Counted from the stretch's first letter, positions 1 to 11,191 are shown. The stretch: 43,634 nt of DNA from Priapulus caudatus (GCF_000485595.1 NW_014577070.1:600630-644263), one strand, 5' to 3'. Program-made: numbers and translations. Notes: generated from the letters alone by a model not told the origin.

Positions 1-325
1 AGTTACATGGTAATTCCATTTACATCAAACAAAAATCAGAGATCAACCCATTTCTAATTTAGCTTATCTGTGATCCTAACCCACGCTATGGATACGCGAC
101 TTCGTTGTAGCTCACATTGACATCGTCAAGACTAGACGCGCTATCTGCATGGGGCTCCGCTCGTCCCGTTCGTCGGTCAACCATTTGGCTTACGCGTCAA
201 TGATATCTTGCAGAACCATTGATCCCCAACATTGCTACAAATTTCATACCATTTACTCCTATGCGGAGCAGATCTGAACGTCGCTACTTCGCAGCCACGC
301 CCACCTTTTTCGGCAAAAAATGGTA
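1..325 (+). repeat. Noisy partial copy of the TAGCTCAC-ended repeat family
   Basis: This stretch aligns along its length with 1795-2100 (same order: lead-in, GCTCACATTGACATCGTCAAG core, GTCAAC-ATTTGGCTACGGTCAATG segment, ACTCCTATG segment, CCACGCCCAC segment). It differs by many scattered single-base insertions and deletions rather than by substitutions. That pattern is typical of uncorrected long-read gap filling, so the copy may be an assembly product rather than an independent genomic copy. No coding potential is seen. Confidence 0.6.
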
Positions 326-345
326 AATGATTCTCTCTCAGGGGT

Positions 346-448
346 GCCTGCGTGAGTGTGTGTGTGTGTGTGTGTGTGTGCGTGCGTGCGTGCATGCGTG
401 TGCGTGTATGTGTATATATACGTGTGTGCACATGTGCGAATGTGTGTG

Positions 449-480
<32 letters not shown>

Positions 481-1703
481 TGTGTGTGTATGTGTGTGTG
501 TGTGTGCGTGCGTGCACATTCATGTGCGAATGGGTGTGTGTATGTGCGTGCATGTGTATGTGCGTGCATGTGTGTGTGCGTGCGTGTGTGCATGTGCGCC
601 TGCATTCATGTGTGCTGTGTGCCACGTTCCACGTGGTAAGGTTGCTATGTACAGTCTCTCTCCAGAACTCGCAATTTCCGAAGAAAGGAAGAAAGGAACG
701 ACAGATCTATTATAACATTCTTGTTAAGACATATAGGCACGTGCGAAAACTACAGTATTATAATACGTACCATCAATTATAATACTGGAGCGAAGCTGAT
801 TAGGGATAAAGGCTGAGGTTGTGGATGCACACGAGTTGAGTGATTTTCATGATGCTTGCATACCAAGCCTCTACTTACCATACATTGATACTGTTAGAGA
901 TTTTACAGAGTATAAAATGCAGCCCGAGTGTGAATCGAATGGGTTAAAGAACAAGTTGTGTTTTTTGGTGGTCTTCATGTTTTAATTCATGAAATGAAGA
1001 GCCATGCAGTGATAGTGTCAGCAGATCAGTGTAACATTAACTCACTGACGCATCATTTGCTGTGCCTTTATTCATACTCACAGGAATTTTCTGATATGAT
1101 CAGATATGATGTAGCCTGCAGGTAGGAAAGTGGTAGTTAGTGTAGCCGTTGGTGGAATCTGTGTTGCTGTGAAACGTACCTTCCAAAGTTACGATCAAAT
1201 CAAACTGAATTAAAATAGATAATGAATGCCAACCTAGTTTTAATTTAACTGTGGCACAAATAGGCAGAATCATCGTGTTAGTTGCTTTAGGTTATACTCA
1301 ATCTGATATTAAGATATTTGCAGATATATAGTACATAAATGTGATAGAAAACATAGATTATTAAAAAAAACGTTTTTTTGACGACACAGATTGGTGTCGA
1401 TTCTACAATCAGCATTGGATGTTTTCGAGTAAACAAATAGTAAAGTGTAAAATTAGTATTAGGTATGTCTGTCAGTTGTCTGCGCGTATTTGCCGCATTT
1501 CCCACGTCTGCACACAGAGTGTAATTGCAGACCACCGAGTGACAATGCAAACACACCGTTTCTCCCTGACATTTTACGGTGTATATATCACATTGTTGTG
1601 TAGTAATTGGAACCAGTTTTCACGTACAGTTGGGCCAAACCTTTCAGTGTTCATTTTTTTATTAGCAAAAATTCAAGCTGGCGGGTACTTGTATACATGT
1701 ACA
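346..1703. repeat. Duplicated 1.35 kb segment, copy 1
   Basis: Near-identical to 8122-9435 over its whole length. It begins in a TG/CG-rich microsatellite (about 352-600), continues through unique-looking AT-rich DNA and ends at a shared GTATACATGTACA. Copy 1 contains about 55 bp around 1370-1425 that copy 2 lacks; other differences are small indels and a few substitutions. Flanks differ: copy 1 is followed by the TAGCTCAC-type repeat, copy 2 by a TA-flanked MITE. It could be a segmental duplication or two haplotypes assembled in tandem. Open frames in the TG tract are low-complexity Cys/Val or His/Thr strings and are not genes. Confidence 0.85.
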
Positions 1704-1898
1704 CCCCTATTACTAGTATTAGTATTATTCGTTATCTTTCCCTGATAACTAAATCTTAATAACGTTTTAGTGCAACCATGTGAATACACCCAGAGATTAA
1801 TGGCTAATTCGCATTTACATCAAACAAAAATCAGAGAAACCCATTTTAATTTAGCTTATCTGTGATCTACTCCACGATGGCTTATACGGATTCGTTTT

Positions 1899-2794
1899 TA
1901 GCTCACATTGACATCGTCAAGATGAGCTATTGCCATGGGGCGTCGTCCGTCCGTTCGTCGGTCAACATTTGGCTACGGTCAATGATATCTTGAGAACCAT
2001 TTGACCCACATGTATCAAATTTCATACAGTTGTTACTCCTATGGGAGAGATTTGAACGTCCTACTTTCGAGCCACGCCCACTTTTTGGCAAAAATGGAAA
2101 TGGCCATAAGTGACACTGACAGTCAGTTCAGGTTCAACGGATTTTGCTCATTTTTGGTATGTGAATGAATAAGGACTGGCCCCAAAACACATCCTACGGG
2201 TTTTTATATTTAAAAAAAAATTATGCAAATTAGGTAGATTTTGGCAATTTCACTATGCATTTCAGTGTCTGCCTATGGTCAACGATAACTCAAGAACCGT
2301 TTGACCCACATGTTTCAAATTGCATACAGTTGTTACTCCTATGGGAGAGATTCAAACGTCCGATTTTGGAGCACGCCAGTCGACCTACTTTTGAGCCACT
2401 CCCACTTTTTAGCAAAAATGAAAATGGCCAGTACCTACCTACCTACCTACCTACCTACCTACCTAATCATACCTACGTGTAATATTGTGTTTTAGATTCT
2501 TTGTTACAGTAATTTGACTGTAATATTTTATTGCTTTTATTTGTGCGATAATCAAAAACCAAAATGGCGATCATTTAGGCGTAGCACCATCTCTCGCCCA
2601 GATTTCAGACTTTCAGATCTGAAACATTTATTTTCGCATCAAAACTAACCCTGAAACAAAACAGTGAATTTTCTATTAGTATACAACAGGGAATAAGGAC
2701 ATTTGATCACATTTCGGTCCATCATAAATGAAACACTTAATATTGCCAAATTTTAAATATCATCTCCCTCTTCTATCACACCCAAGGTGAGCTA
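1899..2794. mobile_element. TAGCTCAC-ended MITE-like element (copy 2)
   Basis: The element starts with TAGCTCAC and ends with the inverse GTGAGCTA about 0.9 kb later. It carries a conserved body (CATCGTCAAG, GTCCGTCC run, GTCAACATTTGGCTACGG, TTGACCCACATGT, CCTATGGGAGAGA, GAGCCACGCCCAC) shared with 5737-6541. The body module is repeated a second time inside (about 2270-2425) and is followed by a CTAC microsatellite (about 2429-2466). There is no transposase, so it would be non-autonomous. Boundaries rest on the short inverted ends; no clear target duplication was verified. Confidence 0.6.
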
Positions 2795-5736
2795 TAGTGT
2801 CATTGACACTTTCATTTATGGCAGTAGCCAGAGAGTATATAAGTGATACTACTACTACTACATTACTAGTACTACATATGTTATTAGATGTTTAGTAATA
2901 ATAATGTCAGAGTCCTGACAGTGTTTCACATGTGAGCTGGCATATGCACCATCTACTGGGAATGCAAATGTATGCAGTTCAGTGGAAATGCAGGTATGAA
3001 CTTGCAAACAACTTTTATGCTGCTGCACATACGAATTTGTTTACTATATTACTTCGTAAAAAGTAATGTATTTCTTCACAACCCGCTACACATTTCTCAT
3101 TCTCTACGGTGTGCGCATGAGACGGCGGTACTGTGGATTGTGGAACATGTACCACTATTGCCACGGTTGCACTTGAGTGACTTCAGGAAGTTGTTTTGGC
3201 ATATGGCGTTTGCAAGACGTGGTCTGCTTATCGGCACAGTGTGTGCTCTATTGCCCGCTCACTTGAGTTGTTCTTGTGCTGTGAAAGGTACACTTTCAGG
3301 TCTATATAGCCCTTTACCCATTTTTGTGGTTTAAGCGGTAAAGTGTATAGTGACCTACCTCTAGTGAGAATATACAGTGCACTATGTAAAGTGTATGATT
3401 GTTTTGTGCTCATTTTTGTCTGCCTACATGCAGATGGCTTGGATAACTTGAAAATTGTAGGTATTGGTAGGAAATGAAACGCCATGCATAGCTATTGAGT
3501 AAACCCATTAGGTCTGCATTGTTGTTACAGTGATGCTGTGTTACTTACCAGAGTGTGAATGAGCAGTGACAGCTAAATTCTCAATTTATATGTGTAGCAG
3601 TGTGAACATGAGAGATAAACATTGGTATGCATGCCAAGATGCAAACAGTAGCATCTGAACTACGATGTGTGTTTACGTGAAGAAAGTAAATAAGTTTCAA
3701 GCTGCTGCAAACATCACTTGAAACTATGAGGTGACAGAGGTAGTTGTGGATGAGTTTGTTTATCCTTGCAGCTGCGATTTCTTTGCAGACGTGTCGCTAG
3801 AAGATTACCAAGGATTACATATCTTGCGTTTTACTGATAAGCGTAGTGCAAAAACAAAGATGCAGTGGCATAATGATGAATTTATGCAGATCTATAGCCG
3901 TTTGCTATTTTATTATGATGAGTGTGAATATCTCTAGACAGAAGTTGAGGTTGTGGCCACAGTGTTTACTGAACTGGAAATCTTTGTATCTTGATATACA
4001 GTACTTATAGGGTATGGATTGATCTCTGCACTAGTATGCATAATTCCTAGGAATTGCATGCTGGTTTAAAGTTCGTGTGGATACATCGTGATAAGTACGT
4101 TTAATGTATCAATAACATCACAGTCAGATTTATATCGTAGTAAATGTAATTGTTAGGATGGGCGTAGCGTTGCATTTCGAGTGCCTTTATGGTATGTAGT
4201 ATGTACCTACAAATTATGTAACGTTTGCCACGTTGTAAGGTATATTTGTAACGTAGACAGTGAACAAGTATAGCTCCCTCAACACGTTGGTTAAAAGGTA
4301 GCTCTTGCGTTGATGTCATTCTATTTATATACATGCACACTGTCTCCACGTGTATGGGTAATCTGTTATTTTCGGTGGCTGATCTGCATTCTATTGTATT
4401 TGGCACTCTGGTGTACGTCGTCGGACAGTAGGGCAATAAAAGCATACATATGGCCATAGCCCTACAGTTACGCCGCTGGCCTAGTGGAATACACATTTAT
4501 CTGTCATCACGTGCACTGACTGCATACCTGTTCGTAGTAAAAGAGCGAGCAAGCAGTAGCTAGCACGCTCTGAGTATGAGTGCAGTGTAGTCTAGGATGG
4601 TAGCTTAGATTAGGAGAGTAGTAGTAGTCCTGCATGGTTCCCAAGGTCAGGGGGAGCATGCCCCCACATTCTTAGGGGCAAACAGAACCATGTCCCGCGT
4701 GTTTGTAAGCCCCAAGAGTAAGAATGCAAGTCGCAGTCAGCATCGTGTATCCCGAAGAGTCCAGATGTGACAGTCCATGTATGTAAACAGAATATTTTTA
4801 GAGTTCCTATCCTAGTTTGACCTGTTGCGGCTGCTTGAAAGAATATTTACATTTAGTCGGTTGAGTCATTTGCTGGTCCAGCGATAAGATTATATATGAA
4901 GTATATCAAAGTGTATCTTAGCTTAGAAGGTCTACGTTGTGTTTATTTCACGCACGTTTATAGAAAGCTGAATACAAATTTATTCCAAGAATATTGCAAG
5001 AATAAATTGCAAGGCAAAATGTTTGTGTTAAAGTGTACAATGTACATGTTTGGGCCTATCTAAGATCTAGCTAAACCTTGATATATGATGGCGAGTGTGG
5101 CACCGTGGTGGGCAGTCAGAACTATATAATATACTAGTTAGACTATATATTTCTATGTTGTCACTTGTCAGTGCTACATGCACAGTAGGAGCAGACAGCT
5201 ACAACTACGTGTAGATCAGGATACCTCTTTATGTTTGCACGCCGTAAACACGCTACGCTCACCACTGAGTTATGGTTCACTGATATCGACTTTGCCTTCG
5301 TTTGATCGCTACTGCGTGGGAGCTCGTGTGTAAACATGTGGGTAACAGTGGGGCCATGGTCGAATAATAATAGCCAGTGCTTCCTATAGTCTGTACTTAC
5401 ATGTACACCCGCTTGTTGTTAGCGTTAGGTATGCCGCGTGGTGGATACTTAATATGATGATATTGTAAGGATATGACAAAATTATCGTAGCTGCCCCAAA
5501 ACTGTTGGTAAAACTAAACTGCGCATGTAGGTCAAGGAGGTGTAGGGGATGGGTCAGCCATGTTTTCATACAGGTGTAACACGTAGCTTATAAGGTGTTA
5601 ACAGCTTTGTATGAAGGATCGAGATAATCCTGTTGTACACGAACATATAATTGAGCTCTTTCGTGGATTACAATAAAAAAAGATTAGTTGATGAGTCTTA
5701 TCTGTTTTTGCTACATGTATTTATGTGGCCATTTAT
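2795..5736. other. No gene seen; AT-rich intergenic or intronic DNA
   Basis: Only short open frames occur here (for example 3731-3937 and 2972-3334). None has recognisable homology, splice context or sustained codon bias. No RNA gene, terminal repeat or tandem array was recognised. The stretch may be upstream intergenic DNA or a 5' intron of the SESTD1-like gene. Confidence 0.5.
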
Positions 5737-6541
5737 TAGCTCACCTTGACATCGTCAAGCTGAGCTATTGCCATGGGTCGTCGTCCGTCGTCCGTCCGTC
5801 CGTCTGTCCGTCCGTCCGTTCGTCCGTCCGTCCGGCCGTCAACATTTGGCTACGGTCAACGATAACTCAGGAACCGTTTGACCCACATGTTTGAAATTGG
5901 GTATATAGTTGTTACTGCTATGCTCCCATATTAAACATCCTATTTTGGAGCACGCCAGTCGACGTACTTTCGAGCCACGGCAATTTTTTGCCCAAAATGG
6001 AAATTGCCATTAGTCAGTTCAGGTTCAACGGATTTTGCTCATTTTTGGTATGTGAATGAATAAGAACTAGAAGTTTTGATATTAAAAAAAAAATTATGCA
6101 AATTAGGTAGGGTTTGGCAATTATATAGCATATTATATAGACACGCAGATAACAAACAGTCTGTGGTGTCACACTCGTCTGGTTCGTTTTACAAGATTTC
6201 ATTGACAATATCTTTAATGCAAAATTCCTGCTATGAACATATTATTATTATATTATTATTATTATGATATAATGATTTATGCTAAGAAACATCAAAGCGT
6301 GTATATCGCCATCTACCATCACAATTTGTATTTATTTTTGTTTATAAATATTATATTTATATATAAATTAATTATTATTTTCACATAAAAATTACACATA
6401 GTTATCAGAGTATATAATGGGAGTTCTCCCATATATACTCTTCGTTTCTATAATGTACGTCGATGGTTTCTCAATTAAAACAAAACTGACTTCTTCTGAA
6501 GTTCTCACTCACTCATTTGTGTCCTTTTTTGTGGTGAGCTA
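5737..6541. mobile_element. TAGCTCAC-ended MITE-like element (copy 3)
   Basis: Bounded by TAGCTCAC at 5737 and GTGAGCTA at 6534-6541. The body matches 1899-2794, including the GTCCGTCCGTCC run (about 5780-5835), the TTGACCCACATGTTT segment and the closing A-run plus TTATGCAAATTAGG segment. Both full copies share an end segment TGTCATTGACACTTTCATT just beyond GTGAGCTA, so the true boundary may lie a few tens of bases further out. No open reading frame of transposase type is present. Confidence 0.6.
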
Positions 6542-6931
6542 CAGTGTCATTGACACTTTCATTATTGTGTTCTTACTCAATGCGTACTGTAATAGATATA
6601 ATAAATAGAAATTCACTTTCTCAAATTAAGCTATCAGAATTATAAATTTTTCTGCTGCATTATTTTGCAATTCGATAACATGTGAGCTATATATCTGGCA
6701 TAGTGTTTGATATGATTTGATAAGATGGGTGTAATAAAGTATATCTAATCAAATGTTCATGTTTCTCTAAACTAGTAAGAGTTAGTAATTCATGATTATT
6801 TATTGCCTTGAATCTACATAGTTCTCCATGCACTCGCCTTAGTAGCATTTATGACTGGATATATATTAAATATTGTCTTGATCTGCTCAGCAACGTATCA
6901 AAATAAACATATATATTATATACATATACTT
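6542..6931. other. No gene seen; AT-rich spacer
   Basis: AT-rich DNA between two MITE-like elements. No exon, RNA gene or repeat structure could be supported. Confidence 0.4.
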
Positions 6932-7198
6932 AGGCCAAAACAAAATATAGGTGTGGTTACGGTTTCCCGATCGACCCTATTTATTCCAGCGACCTAAACA
7001 TTTTATTGCAATTTTCTTTAAAGTAAAAAAAAAAAAAGTGAATTGGACAGTTTCCTGCTTCAAAAGGCAAACGCACATTTCGGACCATGTCGAAATAAAA
7101 TATTTCAAAAAAATAAAATGTTTCCCTACCTACCTAGTAACTACCCTATTTTTTTCCGGCATGTAACGGTAACCACACATATGTTTTGTATTGGCCTT
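6932..7198. mobile_element. MITE with about 30-bp imperfect terminal inverted repeats
   Basis: The left end (AGGCCAAAACAAAATATAGG followed by GTGTGGTTACGG) is the imperfect reverse complement of the right end (CGGTAACCACACATATG then TTTTGTATTGGCC). Both ends abut TTA, compatible with a 3-bp target duplication. The interior is about 200 bp, AT-rich and non-coding. The superfamily cannot be assigned. Confidence 0.6.
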
Positions 7199-7280
7199 AG
7201 CAGATACAGACAACAATAACGATAACAAGTGCTCAACATGTTTGCGTTGTTTTTGCTAATAATGTTTTGATTTCTTATAG

Positions 7281-7997
7281 GATGGATGATATAGAAGTAA
7301 TGTGATTCCACATAATTTTACGTACTGGAAACAATGGCCTGAGATGAGTGCGAGAGAGGAGCCAGTTTACCGCAGTGTTAGCGGCAACAGAAGGAAAGGC
7401 CAAAGTATGCAGAGACAGGAGCCAAACGCACGGTCTCCACAGAGAATTCAACCCATCCTATATCAGAACGTTGAATACGTGAGTTCCATCGATCGCAGCG
7501 AGATGGTCGCCCAGCGTGGAACACTCTCTACAGGCGGTGGAGCGCCCCCTACACTCGCCGGAGCGCCCCCTACACTCGGCGGAGCGCCCCCTACACTCGG
7601 CGGAGCGCCCGTTACACTCGGCGGAGCGCCCCCTACACTCGGCGGAGCGCCCCCTACAGGCGCATGACTATCGGCAGCCCTCCTACGGCGCTAGCCGGGA
7701 TTCGACCGGTCGCCCGCGCATGTGCAGCAGGAGGGAGGCGACGGTGACCGGCTCGGCACGCCCCGTCACGCGCGGGCGTCCCCTCACCCCCGTCCGCGGG
7801 GGCGCCGCGGCGGGGCGGCCGTGCGTCCCTGCGGTAGACGAGGGCAGCGCATGCGGGCGAAGTGCGCCGACACGTGGTGCCGGAGGATCCGACCACGCCA
7901 GGTGGCGTACGAGTACTACACGGTGTCGAGTAGGAGCACGTCGGCGACGAGTCAGCGCAGTGCACAGAGCGCCGCCAGCGAAGCCAGCCACAGAACG
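7281..7997 (+). CDS. SESTD1: Candidate N-terminal exon of the SESTD1-like gene, frame broken
   Basis: A good acceptor (TTTCTTATAG) precedes 7281 and a strong donor (ACG|GTGAGT) follows 7997. Stops occupy all three frames just after the acceptor, including a seven-codon upstream frame at 7282. The likely start is therefore the ATG at 7344 with G at -3, giving MSAREEPVYRSVSG and so on. The frame reads into a GAPPTLG heptad repeat and stops at 7665. Protein-like sequence (AHDYRQPSYGASRDSTGRP) resumes in the +1 frame. The end (QVAYEYYTVSSRSTSATSQR to 7997) is back in the starting frame with phase 0, matching the phase-0 acceptor at 11134. Two or more compensating indels, most simply assembly errors in GC-rich DNA, would explain this. 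Vertebrate SESTD1 begins close to its SEC14 domain, so this would be an N-terminal extension of roughly 215 residues, rich in Ser/Arg/Gln and probably disordered. Linkage to the downstream gene is inferred from phase and strand only. Confidence 0.45.
7539..7658 (+). repeat. 21-bp coding-type minisatellite (GAPPTLG heptads)
   Basis: Five full 21-bp units plus a partial sixth, GGAGCGCCCCCTACACTCGG + C with small variants (GCC end in unit 1, GTT in unit 4). The unit is a multiple of three, so any frame stays open: GAPPTLG in the starting frame, ERPLHSA in the next. It sits inside the candidate N-terminal exon. Confidence 0.9.
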
Positions 7998-8089
7998 GTG
8001 AGTCATGCACGCGTCACGGGGCGAGGGTGTAGTGTGGGCGTCCGGCGTGCACGCCGCACATACATGCATTTGTAGGTGTGCGTGTGGTG

Positions 8090-8121
<32 letters not shown>

Positions 8122-8123
<2 letters not shown>

Positions 8124-8166
8124 CTGCGTGAGTGTGTGTGTGCGTGTGTGTGCGTGCGTGCGTTCG

Positions 8167-8198
<32 letters not shown>

Positions 8199-8246
8199 TC
8201 TGTTGCGTGTATGTGTATATATACGTTGTGCACATGTGCGAATGTG

Positions 8247-8278
<32 letters not shown>

Positions 8279-9435
8279 TGCGTGCGTGTGTGTGTATGTT
8301 TGTGTGTGTGTTGTGTGCGTGCGTGCACATTCATGTGCGAATGGTGTGTGTATGTGCGTGCATGTGTATGTGCGTGCATGTGTGTGTGCGTGCGTGTGTG
8401 CATGTGCGCCTGCATTCATGTGTGCTGTACGTGTGCCACGTTCCACGTGGTAAGGTTGCTATGTACAGTCTCTCTCCAGAACTCGCAATTTCCAAGAAAG
8501 AAGAAAGGAACGACAGATCTATTATAACATTCTTGTTAAGACATAGGCACGTGCGAAAACCACAGTATTATAATACGTACCATCAATTATAATACTGGAG
8601 CGAAGCTGATTAGGGATAAAGGCTGAGTTGTGGATGCACACGAGTTGAGTGATTTTCATGATGCTTGCATACCAAGGACTACTTAAGTTACCATACATTG
8701 ATACTGTTAGAGATTTTACAGCCCGAGTGTGAATCGAATGGGTTAAAGAACAAGTTGTGTTTTTTGGTGGTCTTCATGTTTTAATTCATGAAATGAAGAG
8801 CATGCATGATAGTGTCAGCAGATCAGTGTAACATTAACTCACTGACGCATCATTTGCTGTGCTTTATTCATACTCACAGAATTTACTGATATGATCAGAT
8901 ATGATGTAGCCTGCAGGTAGGAAAGTGGATAGTTAGTGTAGCCGTTGGTGGAATCTGTGTTGCTGTGAAACGTACCTTCCAAAGTTACGATCAAATCAAA
9001 CTGAATTAAAGACTAAAGTAGATAATGAATGCCAACCTAGTTTTAATTTAACTGTGGCCACAAATAGGCAAATCATCGTGTGAGTTGCTTTAGGTTATAC
9101 TCAATCTGATATTAAGATATTTGCAGATATATAGTACATAAATGTGATAGAAAACATAGATTATTAAAAAAAATTATTAGTGTAAAATTAGTATTAGGTA
9201 TGTCTGTCAGTTGTCTGCGCGTATTTGCCGCATTTCCCACGTCTGCACACAGAGTGTAATTGCAGACCACCGAGTGACAATGCAAACACACCGGTTTCTC
9301 CCTGACATTTTACGGTGTATATATCACATTGTTGTGGTAATTGGAACCAGTTTTCACGTACAGTTGGGCAAACCTTTCAGTGTTCATTTTTTTATTAGCA
9401 AAAATTCAAGCTGGCGGGTACTTGTATACATGTAC
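8122..9435. repeat. Duplicated 1.3 kb segment, copy 2
   Basis: Second copy of 346-1703, starting about 125 bp after the donor of the candidate exon at 7281-7997. The first ~290 bp is TG/CG microsatellite; the rest is unique-looking. It lacks about 55 bp present in copy 1. Open frames here, including the Cys/Val-rich ones, are microsatellite translations. Confidence 0.85.
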
Positions 9436-9505
9436 ATTGTTCAAGTCTAAATTATACACCGGTTAAGGTCTCCCGTCATTTTATGCAAGTATATATATAT
9501 ATATA

Positions 9506-11002
9506 GCCTCGTCTACACGACGACGCTTAACTTGAGTTAAGCGTCTACACGGGGCCTTACCACGCACGCACGCACGAACGCACGCACACACGCACACACG
9601 TGTACCTGCACACGCACGCACGCACGCACGAACGTGTCCTGCACACGCGCGCACGCACGCACGCACGCACGTGTACGTGCACACACACGACGCACGCACG
9701 CATGCACGCACGTGTAATGTCACACGCACGCACGCACGTACGTGTACGTACACACGCACGCACGCCACGCACGTCTACGTGCACATGCACACCGCGCACA
9801 CACACACGCACGCACGCACGTCTACGTGCACATGCACACGCGCGCACACACGCACGCACGCACGCACGTGTACGTGCACACACACGGACGCACGCACGCA
9901 CGCATGCACGCACGCGTACGTGCGCACGCACGAACGTGTACCGGCACACGCGCGCACGCACGTGTACGTGCACATGCACGCAGGCACGCATGCACGCACG
10001 TGTACGTGCACACGCACGCAGGCACGCATGCACGCACGTGTACGTGCACACGCACGCAGGCACGCATGCACGCACGTGTACCTGCCACACGCCGCGCACG
10101 CACGCACGCACGCACGTGTACGTGCACACACACACGGACGCACGCACGCATGCACGCACGTGTAAGTTCACACGCACGCACGCACGTACGTGTACGTACA
10201 CACGCACGCACGCACGCACGCACGCACGCACGTCTACGTGCACATGCACACACGCGCGCACACACGCACGTCTACGTGCACACGCACGTACGCACGCACG
10301 CACGCACGTATACGTGCACACACACGCACGCACGTATACGTGCACACGCACGCACGCACGTATACGTGCACACGCACGCACCACGTATACGTGCACACGC
10401 ATGCACACACGTGTACGTGCACACACGCACGCACGTGTACGTGCACACACACGGACGCACGCATGCACGCACGCACGTGTACGTGCACACGCACGCACTC
10501 ACGCATGCACGCACGCACGAACGTGTACCGGCACACGCCGCGCACGCACGTGTACGTGGCACAACGCACGCACACACGCGCACGTGTACGTGCCCACTCA
10601 TGCACGCACGTGTACGTGCACACGCACGCATGCACGCACGTGTACGTGCGCACGCACGCACGTCTACGTGCACATGCACACGCGCGCACACACGCACGCA
10701 CGTGTACGTGCACATACACGGACGCACGCATGCACGCACGCACGTGTACGTGCACACGCACGCACTCACGCATGCACGCACGCACACACGCACGCACGTT
10801 TATACAACGCGCAATACATACGCGATTACGCACGCATGCATAATAAATCGGTAATAATCGCTATCGGGTGTTGTCGTGTAGACGCTACATAATCGCTAAC
10901 TCGAGTTAGCTTAACTCGAGTTGAGGTTCGTCGTGTAGACGCTACATAATCGCTAACTCGAGTTAGCTTAACTCGAGTTAAGCGTCGTCGTGTAGACGAG
11001 GC
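9506..11002. mobile_element. TA-flanked MITE with 36-38 bp inverted ends and a repeat-filled interior
   Basis: The left end GCCTCGTCTACACGACGACG continues CTTAACTTGAGTTAAGCG. Its reverse complement recurs at the right end, finishing GTCGTGTAGACGAGGC at 11002, with one mismatch over 36 positions. TA lies directly outside both ends (9504-9505 and 11003-11004), consistent with a TA target duplication. The right end also carries a 57-bp direct duplication (10873-10986). The interior has no transposase and is almost wholly alternating CA/CG repeat. A Tc1/mariner-like mode of insertion is possible but unproven. Confidence 0.75.
9558..10805. repeat. CACG/GTACGTGCAC minisatellite, alternating purine-pyrimidine
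   Basis: About 1.25 kb of ACGCACGC runs punctuated every 40-60 bp by CACGTGTACGTGCACAC or close variants. Almost every step alternates purine and pyrimidine, and the punctuating motif is nearly palindromic. The very long Thr/His/Arg frames on + and Cys/Val/Arg frames on - are consequences of the repeat. Confidence 0.9.
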
Positions 11003-11133
11003 TATACATTTATGATATACGAATGTACGAATCTGTGTGAGTACTGAGTAGTGGTATTACGCACGTGCAGTGATTGCCATCTAGAATATTTTTCGTTCTA
11101 GTTATATAGCCTGTTTACTGTATTGCAGGTCAG

Positions 11134-11191
11134 CCGATGTATGCAGATTCTATCATAGAAGTGTTGAAGAAGAACTACGTCTACCTGTCAG
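11134..11191 (+). CDS. SESTD1: SESTD1-like exon: start of SEC14 domain (residues 1-20)
   Basis: Encodes PMYADSIIEVLKKNYVYLSG, equivalent to the ILPILKKKLAFLSG start of vertebrate SESTD1. Two acceptors are possible: AG at 11132-11133 (phase 0, chosen because it matches the phase-0 donor at 7997) or AG at 11127-11128. The donor is GTAAAA at 11192, leaving phase 1. Confidence 0.85.

Noticed and set aside
177-8592. Cys/Val- and His/Thr-rich frames at 177-782 and 8003-8592
   Set aside because: Translations of TG/CG microsatellite in the duplicated segment, with no non-repeat domain.
9600-10892. Frame of 430 codons rich in Thr, His and Arg, and Cys/Val/Arg frames on the other strand
   Set aside because: It is the translation of a CA/CG minisatellite inside a MITE; all frames are open because the repeat lacks stop codons.
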